Part shown: piece after piece, positions 23,905 to 36,489 of the stretch
Numbering within the stretch: position 1 is the first letter of the stretch
How the letters are laid out: each line of letters opens with the position of its first letter
Assembly (NCBI GenBank): GCA_020081605.1
Contig: JAHREC010000009.1
Location: 1,488,001 to 1,552,000, forward strand
Reading direction: 5' to 3'
Length of the DNA stretch: 64,000 nt
Source: Albifimbria verrucaria
Taxonomy: Eukaryota > Ascomycota > Sordariomycetes > Hypocreales > Stachybotryaceae
Program-made: the position numbers and the translations under genes
The notes under the pieces: generated by a model
Seen by the model: only the letters and a program-made list of their open reading frames with translations
Told to the model about the DNA's origin: nothing
The model's database searches: none

Positions 23905-26512
23905 TCAAGGCGAAAGAACACTACTTCCCGGACTTGTGGTGCTATCTGCATCGCCATCGCCAAGACTGATAGTCTCAACAGTCTGAATGAGGTCCTCAAC
24001 CCTACGATGCTGCGTGCCGCTGTCAAAAACCACTGCGGTTACCGGCCACTGTGAGCGCACGTGGTTGGCGGCCAGGATCCTACGAGACTCAGCCTCGACG
24101 GCAGAGATGAGAGGCGGCTTTATGAGCGTAACCACATCCGGAGGCATGGTAATCTTCAACATGTCAAGCATGACTTCGCTGAAGTGAAGGTTCTTTGCGC
24201 TGTCCTGCACGCCATCGGCACATAGAACAATGGTGGAACGGATGCTTTCCAACACGTTAGAGTCTTCAGGGTCAACCGTAGCCAGGTCTTGGATGCTGCA
24301 AAGAGCGACCAATGTAGCCATGGCTACGGATCCTGTGTCGAAGTGGCTGAAACCGTGCCGCAAGTGATATATCCGCATGATGGTTTCTAAGCAGGCTTTG
24401 GCATGACGCGAAAGCTGTTCTGGAGTGGCCCCGTGAGGTTAAAAACGGGTGGAACCCACCGAATCACTTCAGTTTTGGGCACAAGCGGTTCGAAGAGGTT
24501 ACTCAAGACATGGTGATAGTACATGCTGGGAGCTGTTAGACGAGGACTACCAAGAATCTGTAAACATGTGACGCCAAGAACCACACAACGGTTATACACC
24601 AGCCACACACCAACACGGCAAAATTTCCACATCATAAGAAATAAGCACTGACTCGCCACTTACTGCATGGACATGTGCATAGGCAGCACGATTTTCCCTG
24701 CTGAAAGCGGCTCCGGGAGAGCCTTATACCAGGTCACGAGTTTCGACTGAAAGAGCATGGCTTCGTCAAGAGATAACGTCTTGCCGGCCATGGCAGGACT
24801 AAAGATATAGCAAAGCATGTCATTCAGAATTGCCTTGAACTCGCACATGGCGTTGAAACTGAGGCCGAAATGTACGGGCAATGGGGCACTCGCGAGCGGG
24901 TATTTGATCCACATCTCGCCGTGGTATTCGGCAGCATTCTCGCGGTCAGGAAGCGGATCCTCCGGTGGAGCTACGTAATGCGGCGGTCGGGCCATGTGGA
25001 GGCTGTTCAGACTGTGGAGAGGGTGCATGTCAATTGCGTGTAGATGACGAAACACAAGACAGGGAGACTATACATATCCCAGTTAAAATACCCCCACGCC
25101 GTGAACGTGCGGGCCTTGCGCATCTTGCTACTCTTTATATCTTTAGAAGAGGAGAACAGCTCCAGTTCCTCGATCATGGCTCTGGTCTTGGCTGCGTAGA
25201 TGAGCCCTATCTTGTCAGTGCCGTTGATGTTGTGAATTACATGGATCAAGCAAGTTGCTTGTATTGTAGTCAGCGAGATTTTGTCTTCAATCTCTAGCAG
25301 CCTCTTCGCCTCGAGGAGGAATTTGTATCCGAGATTTTCTGGGTTCCAATACTCAGCTCGAATGTCAATGCTACGGTCGCCCATCTGCACAATCCGTCAG
25401 GTTTCTGCTAATCATAGTAAGGAGGTTCAAGAAGATACGCACGCAACCAAGGGCGAGCACGGTGTTAAAGAGCAGAGAGGAACAGAAGCGATGTTTTCCC
25501 GAAAACATGTCATCTATGAAGAGGTCCTTGTGAAATATGGGAAGCCCAGGATACACAAACAAGAAATATGCCTTGAGGATCGAGCGCACCTGCACGTTTG
25601 TGCAGGGATATTGGTCCAGTTCGATGCAACCACGTTGTCCAATTTTGGTTCGACGAGTTCAGCCGCATAGTACGGCGTGACGTACATCTGGTGGCGATCC
25701 TTGACTAGATTGCTCGTGTCGGAATGGCCAGACCCTTCTGCTATTGCGGGTCGAACCTCGTTTCCGATATCAAATTCCATGCCATATACGTACGAATTTA
25801 GGTACGGGTTACCTGTCTGCTCTAGAAATGGCGGCATGGTTTTGATATAAGGCAGGTCATATCGATACCGAGTCTCTGGTCGTAGGGCCATTTGCAGCAG
25901 CAAATCGCCGTCCTGGATGTGTTTGAGCAGAGATTCTACGTTGGCCCCTGTGCGGAGCCGGCGGAATATCTCGACAGCCTGGTCGTTTGGTCTATAGCGA
26001 AGGGCTCTATAGAGGTCTTCGTACACGCTTTGTCGTTACCTGTGACCTCATCTAGCTTGCGCTTGAGAGCCTGCATTCGCGTTTCGGTAGGTTCAGTCTT
26101 CCACTCGCACTCGATCTGGCGATTCGTGCAAGCCAAGCATCTCGGGCGGCCGCCGTCGCACTGGTTGAAACACAATCAGCAGATGTCGGCATAAGGTCAA
26201 CAAGGGATGGCACTCGACCCCTTCCTGGCATATAGGTATATCATGCTATCCGCATGGCTATAAATATGAGCATCGAGGGGTGTGCTTTCCAGGACAGCAT
26301 CATAGGCCGCACACCTTGGTCTTGCGGTTTCTACAAGTCTCACACGCAACCTTGATATTCGTCCGCTTCGGAATCCTGTTGGTAGTGCTTCGAGCTAGAG
26401 GCTGATAGTAGACCGGCCTTTCATGGCTCGCTGGCATAATCGGCCGGAGCCTACGTTTTGCGCTCGACTCGGCAGCGGAACCGGCCGCGCCGTCTTGATG
26501 TGTATCATCCAT
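23905..26512 (-). CDS. Zn2Cys6 transcription factor (regulator 1 of a tandem pair)
   Basis: The ATG at 26512 leads into a basic N-terminus and a binuclear zinc cluster split by an intron (26314-26161): CETCRNRKTK then CDGGRPRCLACTNRQIEC, giving C-x2-C-x6-C-x6-C-x2-C-x6-C. A linker (METRMQALKRKLDEV-like) follows, and then a fungal middle-homology region with FLFVYPGLPIFHKDLFIDD, several helices and an ARTFTAWGYFNWD motif. Further introns are evident around 25440-25386, 25070-25010 and 24660-24530. Frame shifts near 26035 and 25590 each fit one missing base. It would be a nuclear regulator; the target genes are unknown. The intron phase and position match the neighbouring regulator. Confidence 0.85.
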
Positions 26513-26885
26513 GGCGGTTTTTCGTGGAGGAGGAAGAGGAAGAGGAAGAGAAGCAAGGAAACAAGATTTGGGTCACTCGTCGTCGAATAGCATAGTGCCC
26601 CACCTGGAACTATTTCCGAGCGATTGGACTGGCGGGATGCTCCAAGGCATATCGGCATATCTCCACTAAATCCGCCAAGGCTGATCAAATCGGGCAATAA
26701 TGTTAAGTACAAACCACCAAAGAGTCTTAACCCATCATTAAGCAGCTTACATGCCCAGGCTACCCATGGCTTCTCTCCCGTTTCTTCCATCCGGTAGCCT
26801 CTACTTCAATGAAGCAAGTAAGCAAGAAGCCTTGTTCAGCTTTCCGGCCCACCCAAAATCCTAGTCGCTCATTATACCCGAGTTA
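26513..26885. promoter_or_regulatory. Spacer between the two tandem regulators
   Basis: 373 bp between the stop codon used for regulator 2 and the start of regulator 1. It must hold the promoter of regulator 1 and may also hold a last exon of regulator 2 (see findings). A minus-strand open frame of 131 codons here has no domain. Confidence 0.4.
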
Positions 26886-29435
26886 TCAACTCACCTCTCC
26901 GGCTCCTTCGACGTTGACAAACTCGGCATACACTGCCAGTTCCTCGAATTGTCGCGCAAGCGACTCTGTCAAGGCGTCCTTGGGCGCCGTCATGGCAAGG
27001 TCCAGATCCAGCGAGAACACCGCGCTTTCCGACGTCTCAAATGTCTCAACGCTCTTCCCCGTGGCCATGTACTGTTCCAGCAGCTCGTGGGCCCCAACGC
27101 CTGACAAAGCTCCGTCACGAAGAGCCATGGAAAACATTCCCTGGATGATGGGTCCGATGACCCGATACCACGTGAACAGTTGAGAGCAGAGAACCATACA
27201 TAGAGTGAAATAGAACTTGCAATCTTTGTCACTGGGGTTCCGCAGTATTCCGCCAATGACATGTATCAAGATACTCGACAAAAAGATGGAATGCTCCCAG
27301 AGCGAACGCTCCTGGTGGATCCTGACAACGAGATGTTTGAGCTGGTTGAGGGATGCCTCGAAAACTGTTGCCGGAGAGCCGTCATGAGAAGCAAACGATG
27401 CTAATCGGAATTGTTGTTCATCGTGTTGAAAAGGTCGGAAGATAGTGATGATGGCACTGTGGAAGTTCATGCTATAAGATGAAACCAGACGTTAGCACCA
27501 ACCTCTCATGGAGATGCAAAGCTCTCGCAGCTTTCAACTAGTTAAACTTACTAGAAAAGGAACCTATACACCGAGTCCCGTTCCCAGTCGGTTGCCGGTT
27601 CTTCAAATGAATCAGACCAATCGAGCAGTTTTTGATACTTTGACTCAGCAAAGGCGATGGAGACGCGCCGCATCAATGGCGTATCACTCCGAGCATTGTA
27701 AACCACCGAAACCTCCTGCATGATGCTCCAGAATTTGCTAAACATAGGAATCAAGGAACCGACGTAGTGCGGCAGCGGGTGCGCCGGCCAGGTGACTCCC
27801 AGCTTCTCAACGTCGGCTGTAATACTCTCGCCAGGAATGGGAAGTATCGGAGGAAACAGGATAGGCTCGCATTCTAGATAGAACGAATCATGCATCCTAA
27901 TGCATCTCACGAGTTAGCAATCGGTTCCGCAAATGTAGCACATGTTAACACAAAAATATACTTACGACAACCAGTTATATACGCCCCAAGCCGTGTGTGC
28001 ACTTGCTCGTTTCGCTCGTTCAGAGAAACTGGTAAAGTACGACGCCGTGGCATTGGTATGGGGCACTCCAAACAGGTTCATCCTCTCAGCCATGCAACGC
28101 CCCTCTTTCAGCCACTCGAAGCATTCTGCATCCCTACTCTGCCCGTTCATCATGATACATAAGATCTGTATCCCTGCTACCGATGTCAAGCTGTCTGCCA
28201 AGCGCTCTGAATGCCATAATAGCTTTGCCTCGGCGAGGAAGTGCTTTGCTAGGGCCAGGGCGCGGATGTCAATGGCCGCGTACAAGTGCTACCATTCTGA
28301 TGAGCTTAAATTTCCTTCGGATTTAAAAGGCAAGACAGGGTCCGGACTGACACACGCATAATACATCAGAGAGCTAAGGAGAAATGGTGAGCAAAACTCC
28401 AGTCGTCTCTCCACGAGGTCACCGATGAATAAATCGGCGTCGAACAATCCAAGCATACGGTGGTCCCTGACGAGATAGGACGAAATAACGCATGCTGCAA
28501 AGTCGTCGCTGATAGGAATCCTGGTCCAATACCCGATCTGCAGCTGGTGTAGACGGGCATCACATAGAGGCTGAGGGCGGTGTGGGCCCATCGTCAGAGA
28601 TGTCGACTCGGCAGATTCGCCTTTAATCGGATATGGTGCGTATCCCTGGGTGGCGTCGGGAACATTGTTTGAGGTTAGATGCTTCTGACTTGCTGTGCTG
28701 ACCAGCTTTTGTGACTCAACGGTGGCGGAGATCCCGAAACCAGCTCACTGAGAGGGGATGGAGGCCATTTCGACTGCTGAATTGGGACAAGACGGATCTT
28801 GGACCTATCGATCGGTAAGAGCTGTGGATAGATGGAAGGGTGTAGAGACATCAGCTCGAACTCGAGTTCGGATGAGGTGGGTGATGACATAGCCCGAGCA
28901 GCCTTCAGGTCAGAAGGCCGTAACCTTTGGTGCATGCTACCCTCGAGAGAGGCGAAGACGGGGACAAGCTTGGGGCGGCCCTCAAGCTACGAAGGAGCTC
29001 GAGGGCCTCCTGCTCCGAACCGGTAATGAGACGCTGGAGAAGGCTGGCACGGTCCTTGATAAGAGCGAGGTCCTCATGGGGCCGAGTCTTGTAGACGCAA
29101 TCGACGCCTCGCTTGAGACAAGCATCACACGAAGGGCGGTTGCCATTGCACTATATCGTAAAGAATCAGAAGGCGGTTTCCGATTCAAGCTTGATTTTGA
29201 AATCCAGAATAGACAGACGCTGTAGCAGGGTTACGAAAGCACCAAGACAACAGAAAAGCAGCATTCGCAAGAGTAACAAGAAACCTACGGCAGCCTTGCG
29301 TCTGCGGCAACGCTCGCACGCAATCTGAGAACGACGTCTCTTGAGGACCTTGGCTCGCTTATTTTTATCCGGCTGTTCAGGCTGCGGCGAGGGCTCGGGC
29401 AACGCCGGAAGGATAGATCTGAAGGCACGATTCAT
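26886..29435 (-). CDS. Zn2Cys6 transcription factor (regulator 2 of a tandem pair)
   Basis: I place the start at 29435 (MNRAFRSILPALPEP); an in-frame ATG at 29558 would add 41 residues. A basic stretch precedes the zinc cluster, which an intron (29288-29151) splits just before the third Cys: CERCRRRKAA then CNGNRPSCDACLKRGVDC. A helical linker (LIKDRASLLQRLITGSEQEALELL) and a fungal-specific middle region follow, with YWTRIPISDDFAACVISSYL, FDADLFIGDLV, LAGIQIL-like helices and RAKRASAHTAWGVYNWLS. Introns are evident near 28370-28290, 27960-27910 and 27550-27470. The stop at 26886 lies inside a good splice donor. The target genes are unknown. Confidence 0.85.
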
Positions 29436-30299
29436 GAGCGGTTGATTCCTTGCAGAACGGAAGAAGCTCGCTCGACGGCGAGCGAGACATAATGACTTGG
29501 ATACTGGACGCTGATAGGCGGACGGAGTGAAACTCCATGGAGCTCTGTGAATGGACAACTGGTGTTTTTGACTAGGTGGGCCTGTCAGTAATTAATTTAG
29601 GCACTGTGGATGCGGATAGATCGATGATGCATGAGCAAGATGCGTATTCGAGCAAATTGCCATGTCGGCCGAATTGGGATTTTCATCTCCATCGTCGTGC
29701 AGTGGTGCTATGCCCAACTCGACAAGTCCACGGCTGTTGATACCTTGAACGAACGACTATGGGGTCATGTAAGTGGGTCGGCCCTCTTCATGCCATTTTA
29801 TTCTGGCTCTGTCATAGAATTTATTTCTTATTATTTATTTATTTTTCTTGCTGTCTTTCTCCTGGGATTTTCAACATTTAGAAATTCCATAGCTCTGGTT
29901 CCCTCAAAAGAAAAAGCCGATGCGGTCGTGCCTGGATAAGGTACCTACTTATCTAGATCCAAGCAAGGGACGATCGTTAGCGTTTGCTGCTATAGCTACT
30001 TGTGCTTACGAGGAAACTCGTATGTCTCTAAAAGTATCTTAATTAAGACAGGCCATTGAGGTGTTTTTAGCTTGGCCCATGCTTTCAAGGTACTTGTCCC
30101 ATGTACCTCCAGCGGCGTGCAACGTTAAAGCCACATGTGGCTCAACTTGTATCCCGGATCAACTAATCAACTCCCCGCGACCCAAACTCGCCTTTCCTGC
30201 ATTTCCCCATCGTCAGAACGGGCCCTGGCTCACACGACACTTCCTACCAAGGCCGTCAAATATGCTACACCTCCCGATCCCCGACCGGCATCCACCTCG
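29436..30299. promoter_or_regulatory. Divergent intergenic region, regulator 2 / J-protein
   Basis: 864 bp with the promoters of two divergent genes. It includes a T-rich patch at 29820-29880 and AGGTACCTA/GGTAC words at 29938-29950 and 30088-30112. The J-protein reading frame is open upstream to 30135, but I treat that part as leader. No other gene was seen. Confidence 0.4.
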
Positions 30300-31184
30300 A
30301 TGATGCTCCTGAACAAGCCCTCCCTCGCCGCAGCTCGCTTTTCCCTCCCCAAGTCCGCATATCGTATCTCCTGCTGGGCAGCGTCAACGTCATCGACTGG
30401 CCTGCGGTCCCGTCCTTATGAACCGTCGCCATGCCCGCTTCTTTCAGGAAGACGGGGCTATGCCACCGTGAATGACTGGAGATCAGGTGCCTCGTCATCG
30501 AACGGGCCCTCTTCGTGGCCTAAGGGCCCTAACCCAACTCCCTACGAAATCTTTGGCATGAGCCAGAACGCTCCATATACGAAGAAGCGTTTCTACGAGC
30601 TCGTCAAGCTTTACCACCCCGATAAGCACGACCACTCTACCGCCCTCGACCACATACCTCAGGCTGTTCGGCTAGAGCGTTACCGCCTCATCGTTGCCGC
30701 CAACGATCTTCTTAGCGACGTGGCGAAGCGCCGCCTCTACGACAACCACGGTCTCGGCTGGACCGGCACCCGCACCCCGACCATCAACGAGTCCGTCCGT
30801 TATCAGGACCATCTCTGGCGGGACCGCGAGCACAGCCCAGCCGGCAACGCCACGTGGGAAGATTGGGAGCGATGGCACCAGCGTCGTGACGGCAAACCTA
30901 CTGAACCGTTGTACATGTCCAACGGCGTCTTCGCAACCCTCATCGTCGCCCTATGCATGATCGGTGCCTTTACCCAGATGAGCCGCGCCGAGAACATCGG
31001 CAACCAGTACATCGACCAGGTCGACCGCCTGCACACCTCCGTAGCCGCAGACGTGCAGAAGTCGGCCGTGGCTGCGCAGAGACGCAACAGGGATGAGCAG
31101 GTCGAGTCGTTTTTGAGGGACAGGGAAAACGCAGCCTTTGTATTCGTACCTAGTAGATATGATGCTACCCAAAAACGTGAATGA
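30300..31184 (+). CDS. Mitochondrial J-domain (DnaJ-like) protein, membrane-anchored
   Basis: The intron-free frame encodes 294 residues from the ATG pair at 30300/30303; the frame is open further upstream to 30135, so a longer start is possible. The first 55 residues are rich in Arg, Ser and Ala and look like a mitochondrial presequence. A J-domain follows (about residues 80-150) with the HPD triad at 106-108 (LVKLYHPDKHD), needed to stimulate Hsp70 ATPase, and a closing RRLYDNHGLGW. A single membrane helix (FATLIVALCMIGAF, about 209-226) precedes a charged tail. It probably recruits mitochondrial Hsp70 at the inner membrane, resembling Jid1-type proteins. No frame break. Confidence 0.88.
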   Translation: MMLLNKPSLAAARFSLPKSAYRISCWAASTSSTGLRSRPYEPSPCPLLSGRRGYATVNDWRSGASSSNGPSSWPKGPNPTPYEIFGMSQNAPYTKKRFYELVKLYHPDKHDHSTALDHIPQAVRLERYRLIVAANDLLSDVAKRRLYDNHGLGWTGTRTPTINESVRYQDHLWRDREHSPAGNATWEDWERWHQRRDGKPTEPLYMSNGVFATLIVALCMIGAFTQMSRAENIGNQYIDQVDRLHTSVAADVQKSAVAAQRRNRDEQVESFLRDRENAAFVFVPSRYDATQKRE

Positions 31185-31384
31185 GTACGAAATTTATCAC
31201 ATCTAAATGCCAATACCCGCCTGTGCTGCTCATTGGACGTTGGCGGTATGCGATATGGAGCAAGCCCGTACACATACGGTATACCGACAAAAGCCGAGGC
31301 TAAACGCACGTCATAGCTCCGAGCTTCCCCAGCTTCCCAATTCTTCACCCATTCTCCATTCCACACCAGCACCAGATTCCCACG

Positions 31385-32399
31385 ATGCCGCCCCGTCTCA
31401 GCCCCTCGCCAGCGCTCCTCCGCGGCGTCACCCGCCGTTTCTACTCCAGCGCCGCCGACAACGGGCCTCTCATCCGCGTCACGAATCTTCCCGCCGCCGG
31501 CTCAGGCCACATCCGCATCCTCGAGCTCAACCGGCCCTCCGCCCGCAACGCCATCTCCAAGGCCCTGCTCGCAGCTCTGCGTGCCGAGATTGACGATGTG
31601 CACGCCCAGTACGACTCGGAGGGTCGCGAGATCCCCGTGAAGCGCTTCGGTGGCGCTGCCGGCGTGGATGAGAGGGCGCCACGAGGGCCTTGGTCCTGGC
31701 CAGTGCCGTGGACACGAGCTTCTGCGCTGGCGCAGATCTGAAAGAACGTCGCGGATTCTCCCAACAAGAGTGAGTATTTCCAATTCTTTTTTCTTAATTC
31801 AATTGAAGAAACTAACATTCAATCCAAGGACCAACGACTTCCTCGCCAACCTGCGCGACACCTTTACTTCACTTTCCGTCCTCCCCATCCCTACCATCTC
31901 CGCCATCTCGTCCATCGCCCTCGGCGGCGGTCTCGAGCTCGCGCTTTCCACACACTTCCGTGTCCTCTCTTCCAATGCCACTGTGGGCCTGCCCGAGACC
32001 CGTCTCGGCATCATCCCCGGTGCCGGTGGCACCCACCGTCTCCCTGCTGTCATTGGCATTTCCCGCGCCCGCGACCTAATCCTGACCGGTCGTCGGGTCG
32101 CCGCTCCCGAGGCCTACTTCCTCGGTCTGGCCGATCGCCTCGTTGAGGTTGTCCCCGAAGAAGACGACAAGGATATTCTCGGCACAGCCCGTAGGGCTAC
32201 TTTATCAGAAGCCGTCCGCATGGCTCAGGAGATTTGCGAAGGTGGCCCCATCGCTGTGCGAGCAGGTCTCCAGGCTGTTGCTTATGCAAGGGAGGAGGTT
32301 GAGAATAAGATGTACGAGAGAGTCATTGACACTGAGGACCGCAATGAGGCTTTGAAGGCGTTCCAGGAGAAGAGGAAGCCAGTCTTCAAGGGAAGGTAA
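31385..32399 (+). CDS. Enoyl-CoA hydratase/isomerase family, AUH (methylglutaconyl-CoA hydratase) type
   Basis: Two exons (31385-31769 and 31829-32399) give about 318 residues once one G is added at GGG near 31670. The N-terminus (MPPRLSPSPALLRGVTRRFYSS) is a mitochondrial presequence. Crotonase-fold motifs follow: ILELNRPSARNAIS, the oxyanion-hole segment SFCAGADLKER, IALGGGLELALSTHFRV, and the catalytic-loop region LPETRLGIIPGAGGTHRLP with its Glu. This set is typical of AUH-like hydratases in leucine breakdown. The precise substrate is inferred. It starts 200 bp after the J-protein on the same strand. Confidence 0.9.
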
Positions 32400-32647
32400 A
32401 GAAAGCAAAAATGTAATTCATGTCAGTCTTGTATTTCATGCATCATACTTCAATTGTGCCTGCTCCGACAGAGGTATGATTCCTCACTAATGCTATCCCA
32501 ACGCCATGCTTCTCACATGCTCTTGACCAGAACCAAACCGGTGCCATGCAACATAAAATCCAGGTCCCAAAATCCAGCATCGCAAGCCTTTATAGTGACT
32601 TTCTGCCGTGTGTTCCTCCTTAATTATGATCACACAAGAATTCTCTA

Positions 32648-35600
32648 CTAGATTGACTTGCTTGGTGAGTGACGGGTAGTGTTGGCTGCATCTGTTGGGG
32701 TATCGTCAATCAAAGTAACGTCTCCATCCTGATCCAGCTGGACAGGTTCAACATCTGAGTCCTTTTGTTCAGGGACTTGACGCTTTGGTACGTCCACATA
32801 TTCCTCCTTGTTCTCATCGCGTACATAGCAAAGGTAGTACGGCTCACCACTCGTGCTTAATGTTTTGAGCACATCTGCCGTATCTTTGTTCTCCTTCACA
32901 TCTGCGTCGTTATACCATCGCCATACGTTCTCTTCGAAATCGTGAATCCAGACCCAGTAGTGGCCGGATGAGAGATGGCCTCGATGGCAAATCACAGCGT
33001 GCAAGCGGTAAGGAATATTTTTCATGCCCTCAACATGAGTCTCTAGCCTTTCCTCCAGCTGCTTTAGTTCAGTTTCCATCATCTGCTGCACTGCTGTCTG
33101 GGTCGCCTGAATGCCCTGAGGTCTAGTAGCTCCGTCTGATACCGGAGCAGTCGATGGAGCAGAGGGTGAGACAAGAAGGAAATCATCCTCCACAGGTCCG
33201 TCAAAATCCCAGTTTTCCTGGTCTATCTGGTCGTTTGTTCCATCAGCAGCGCTTTGAGTACTCGCTTCAGATACGTAGCTCTCAAGAAATTCGATGTTGG
33301 ACATGTCGTTTTTAACCTTGACGAGCTGTGATTTGACATCCTCGATGCGCTCAGCAAGCATCCAGTCCTCAACACGGCGTTTGAATTCTGGAGATTGGTG
33401 AGGGCATCCATGAACCGATCCAGGTACAATGTTTCTGGGATCACGACTGGGTTTCCGTTTTTGCTGCCCATTGATTGTGAGCGTTGTATCAGAACGTGCA
33501 AAACCGGTGGCAGTGTTCTAATCGCAGTATAACGAGACAAGTTGCTGTCTTCGAGTATTTGTTGGTTGAAGTTTCGGCCCAGGGCGTCGTACAATGAGCA
33601 TGGCCCCTCGGGGGCAGGGAAGGCTGTGATGGACCGGTCAAAGCTGATCTCGTGTTGGTATTCGGCTTCCTGGAACTTCTTGGTGTAATTGACAGTCGTT
33701 ACAAAGAAAGTCTCCATTATCTTCTCCAGTTGAATACCCGTCTTCTCATCGATAGTGGTGGGCTTGATAGCAGCCTGCAAACGGTTGATCATGCTTCCCA
33801 TGACTTCTTCCACGTCCTGCTGGTCGGTTCCTGATGACCTCTTCTGATACTCCAAGGCTCTCAGTACTTTCTCGTCAACAGACTCAGTTTGCTCGAAAGC
33901 ATGCTCAGTCTCCGTAGGCGCCGGTAGGGGCAGTGCTGCTTCGTTGAGGGCAGCAGGGGCAGCAGTCTGACCATTTTGAGCTTGAGCATCAGCGATTTCC
34001 TTTGTGTCCACAATCATGTCTGGCTCTGAACTAGACTCCGTGACAGCGTCGACCTTTTGATAGGATTGGTCTGAACGGGCATCATCCTTGTCGACCAGAG
34101 TTTGTGAACTTGAGTTACTACGAGTTTCAACTGTTTCTGGAACAGGGTTGACAGAGACATTAACCATGTCGACATCATCGGTTGACTTAGCGGGAAGGTC
34201 AGGCGGAGGGCGGGCGGGCAGAGGAGGTGGCATCGGGCTCACCGCCCTCGACGGTTGTGTGGTTGCGTGAAGTAAGGTGTGCGTCGACAAAAGTACAGCG
34301 TTAGCTAGGCGTTGTGAAGGGCGCGATGCGGCCTGGTCCGAAGTCTTCAAGTCTTGAAAGAGAGTTGCCAGCTCTTGAACGACTAAATTAACGTTAGTAT
34401 CGCTTTAGCAGAAACACATTTTTAAGGTCCCATACATGCTTGAGCCACCACAGCTTCACCACGATCCATTTGCATCTTGTTGCCGCCAATTCGACGCTGC
34501 TCAATCACATCATCGTCGAGTTCGAGTCTTACATCATCGTAGTTGAGCACAATATCACGAACTGGCTTTACCGTAAAGAGGTATTGGAGAAGACTGTTCA
34601 GATAGCAAGTATTTCCGATGTTGTTAAGGCCAACCGGAAGCATTAGGTCGACAGGCTCGCTCTTAGATTGACTTGCCACCCCAGTTGCGTGCCTCAAGTC
34701 CAGAGCGACTTTTTTAGTTCAGCAGAACCAGTGTGGTATGCGATGGCCTCCAAAGCATTGAGAAATACCTCCTTATCATCGTTCCCCTTGCTTTCGTCAA
34801 GTTTCTGTAAGGCAGCGTCCCTAATATCCACCCAATGCGACACCGAGGGGTGAGTCCCAGGACAGCCCTGGCAGTATCCAACGACATTCGAGCATCGGCC
34901 TCCATGAGAAGCGCGGCTTGGTAGTTGTCATCAGTTGACGCCTGGGCAATGATGAGCATCATGGATCGCGCTGTACTAGCATCAGCTGGGTCTCGAACTA
35001 GTTTCTGTCGAAAGGCCTCGATGATTGACTGTGCTGAATAATTGTTGGGGGTTGCAATCCAAGGAAGATCAGAGCCTGAGTCAAAAGCCCATCATCATCA
35101 CTAGTGCTCTGATGCTGTATTTGACTGTCGAAGACGGAGGATTGCGTCATGGCATAGTCGGAGAAGAGCTCGTCCCCAGAATCATTCGCGATGGACATGA
35201 GAGCATCCACCAGGTTCCTTCTTCGGCTTGGTATGAGCTCCCATTGGCGTTTGTAGGCGTTGACGACGATCTCGCGATTTTGATTTGGCAAGACACCGAG
35301 AAGCTTATAGCGCTCCACATTGACAAGGGCGTTATCCGCAACATATAGGATTTCTTGACAGCCAAGATCAGTGTGGAGAACTGGAGCGCAATACGTTGGT
35401 CGTTCAGCAGGTTGTCCTGCTTTGTGGATCAAACATTGTACCTCCGCTCTGACATCCTCTAGATAGGCACGATATGTGCCAAGTTCGGTCGTGCCAGAAG
35501 GTCCTTTTGGTTCGAGGGGTAAACGGGAGTAAAACAGCCTTCGTCAACACCATCACGTTCCTGAACATCCTCCGAAAACTCGAGCTCCTGAAATATGGAG

Positions 35601-36489
35601 AAACAACGAGGTCCAAATAGCACCGCAAATCGCTTATTACGCTTGGAAATACTCCTAATTTGGTCTGGTTTGGCCTCGAGGATATTCTTAAGGTAAGTGT
35701 TGAGGTTCAAGGGTGCTTGACTAGCCCAGTCTTCCGTGGCGCCTTCGTATCTAGCGGGCTCCTCTCTCTGGCTTTGGCAAGAACTTGGCGAATGGCCTCT
35801 TGGTCCTGTATCAAGTTCAAAAGTCTTTGCCGAATCTCGGCTCGGAAATCTCAAGAGATAATTCAAATGTGCAAGGTGGTGCCGAGCAAGCGAAGTTCTC
35901 TCGGGCGAGTAAAGGATAGTATTTTGAGTGGCCCTGTTTCAGAGTATGGTCTGCCTCCGACCCCGCCCAGACTAAGTGATGCCAAGGGAATTGGTTATCT
36001 TTCAGTGGCCAGGAAGAATGGGATGCTCTGCAGACTTCCGCCGTATGTTGTTCATCCCATGCCATCTTGAAGACGAAGTGAAAATGGCAGTCTAGGCAGA
36101 TGGCAGAAAGAATTCGAGTGGACCCCGTAAAATAGCTCTGATTTCCGTTGATAACTAATCTGTGTTGATGATCCCAAGTGTATGGTGAATCGATTTGTGC
36201 CTGGCGTGCACGGTCGAATAGGTCGCAAGTTGTGAAATTGTTGTTCAACAGCTCGTATATCCATCGACTCGGATGGCATCCTATGATCCATAAGCAAGAA
36301 AACATTTCGGGCCAGAGGGTTCAGCATACCAGGAATGTCACGCCCAGGAGCGAGCAGGGACTTCATGGGCGTCATATGGTGTGGGATGAAGCCGACCGCC
36401 GACGTTCCAGGCAAGGCAGCATATGCGCTTGCATCGGCGTCCTGTTGGGACCTCAGATCATAAGGGGCACCCATTGTAATGATATGCAC
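32648..36489 (-). CDS. Ubiquitin carboxyl-terminal hydrolase, UBP2-like
   Basis: This is a cysteine deubiquitinase of about 1,260 residues. The start is 36489, or 36474 ([11 protein letters not shown]). The N-terminal part holds a domain with paired cysteines ([19 protein letters not shown]). The catalytic Cys box [19 protein letters not shown] lies at about 34645-34590 and the His box [14 protein letters not shown] near 32965. A long Ser/Thr/Pro insertion separates them, as in UBP2/USP25-28 relatives. One intron is at 34435-34383. The frame changes near 36290 (probably two bases), 35830, 35770, 35475, 35020, 34850, 34690 and 33390, all in the direction of missing bases. It probably trims ubiquitin chains in the cytosol; substrates are not predictable. 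Confidence 0.9.
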
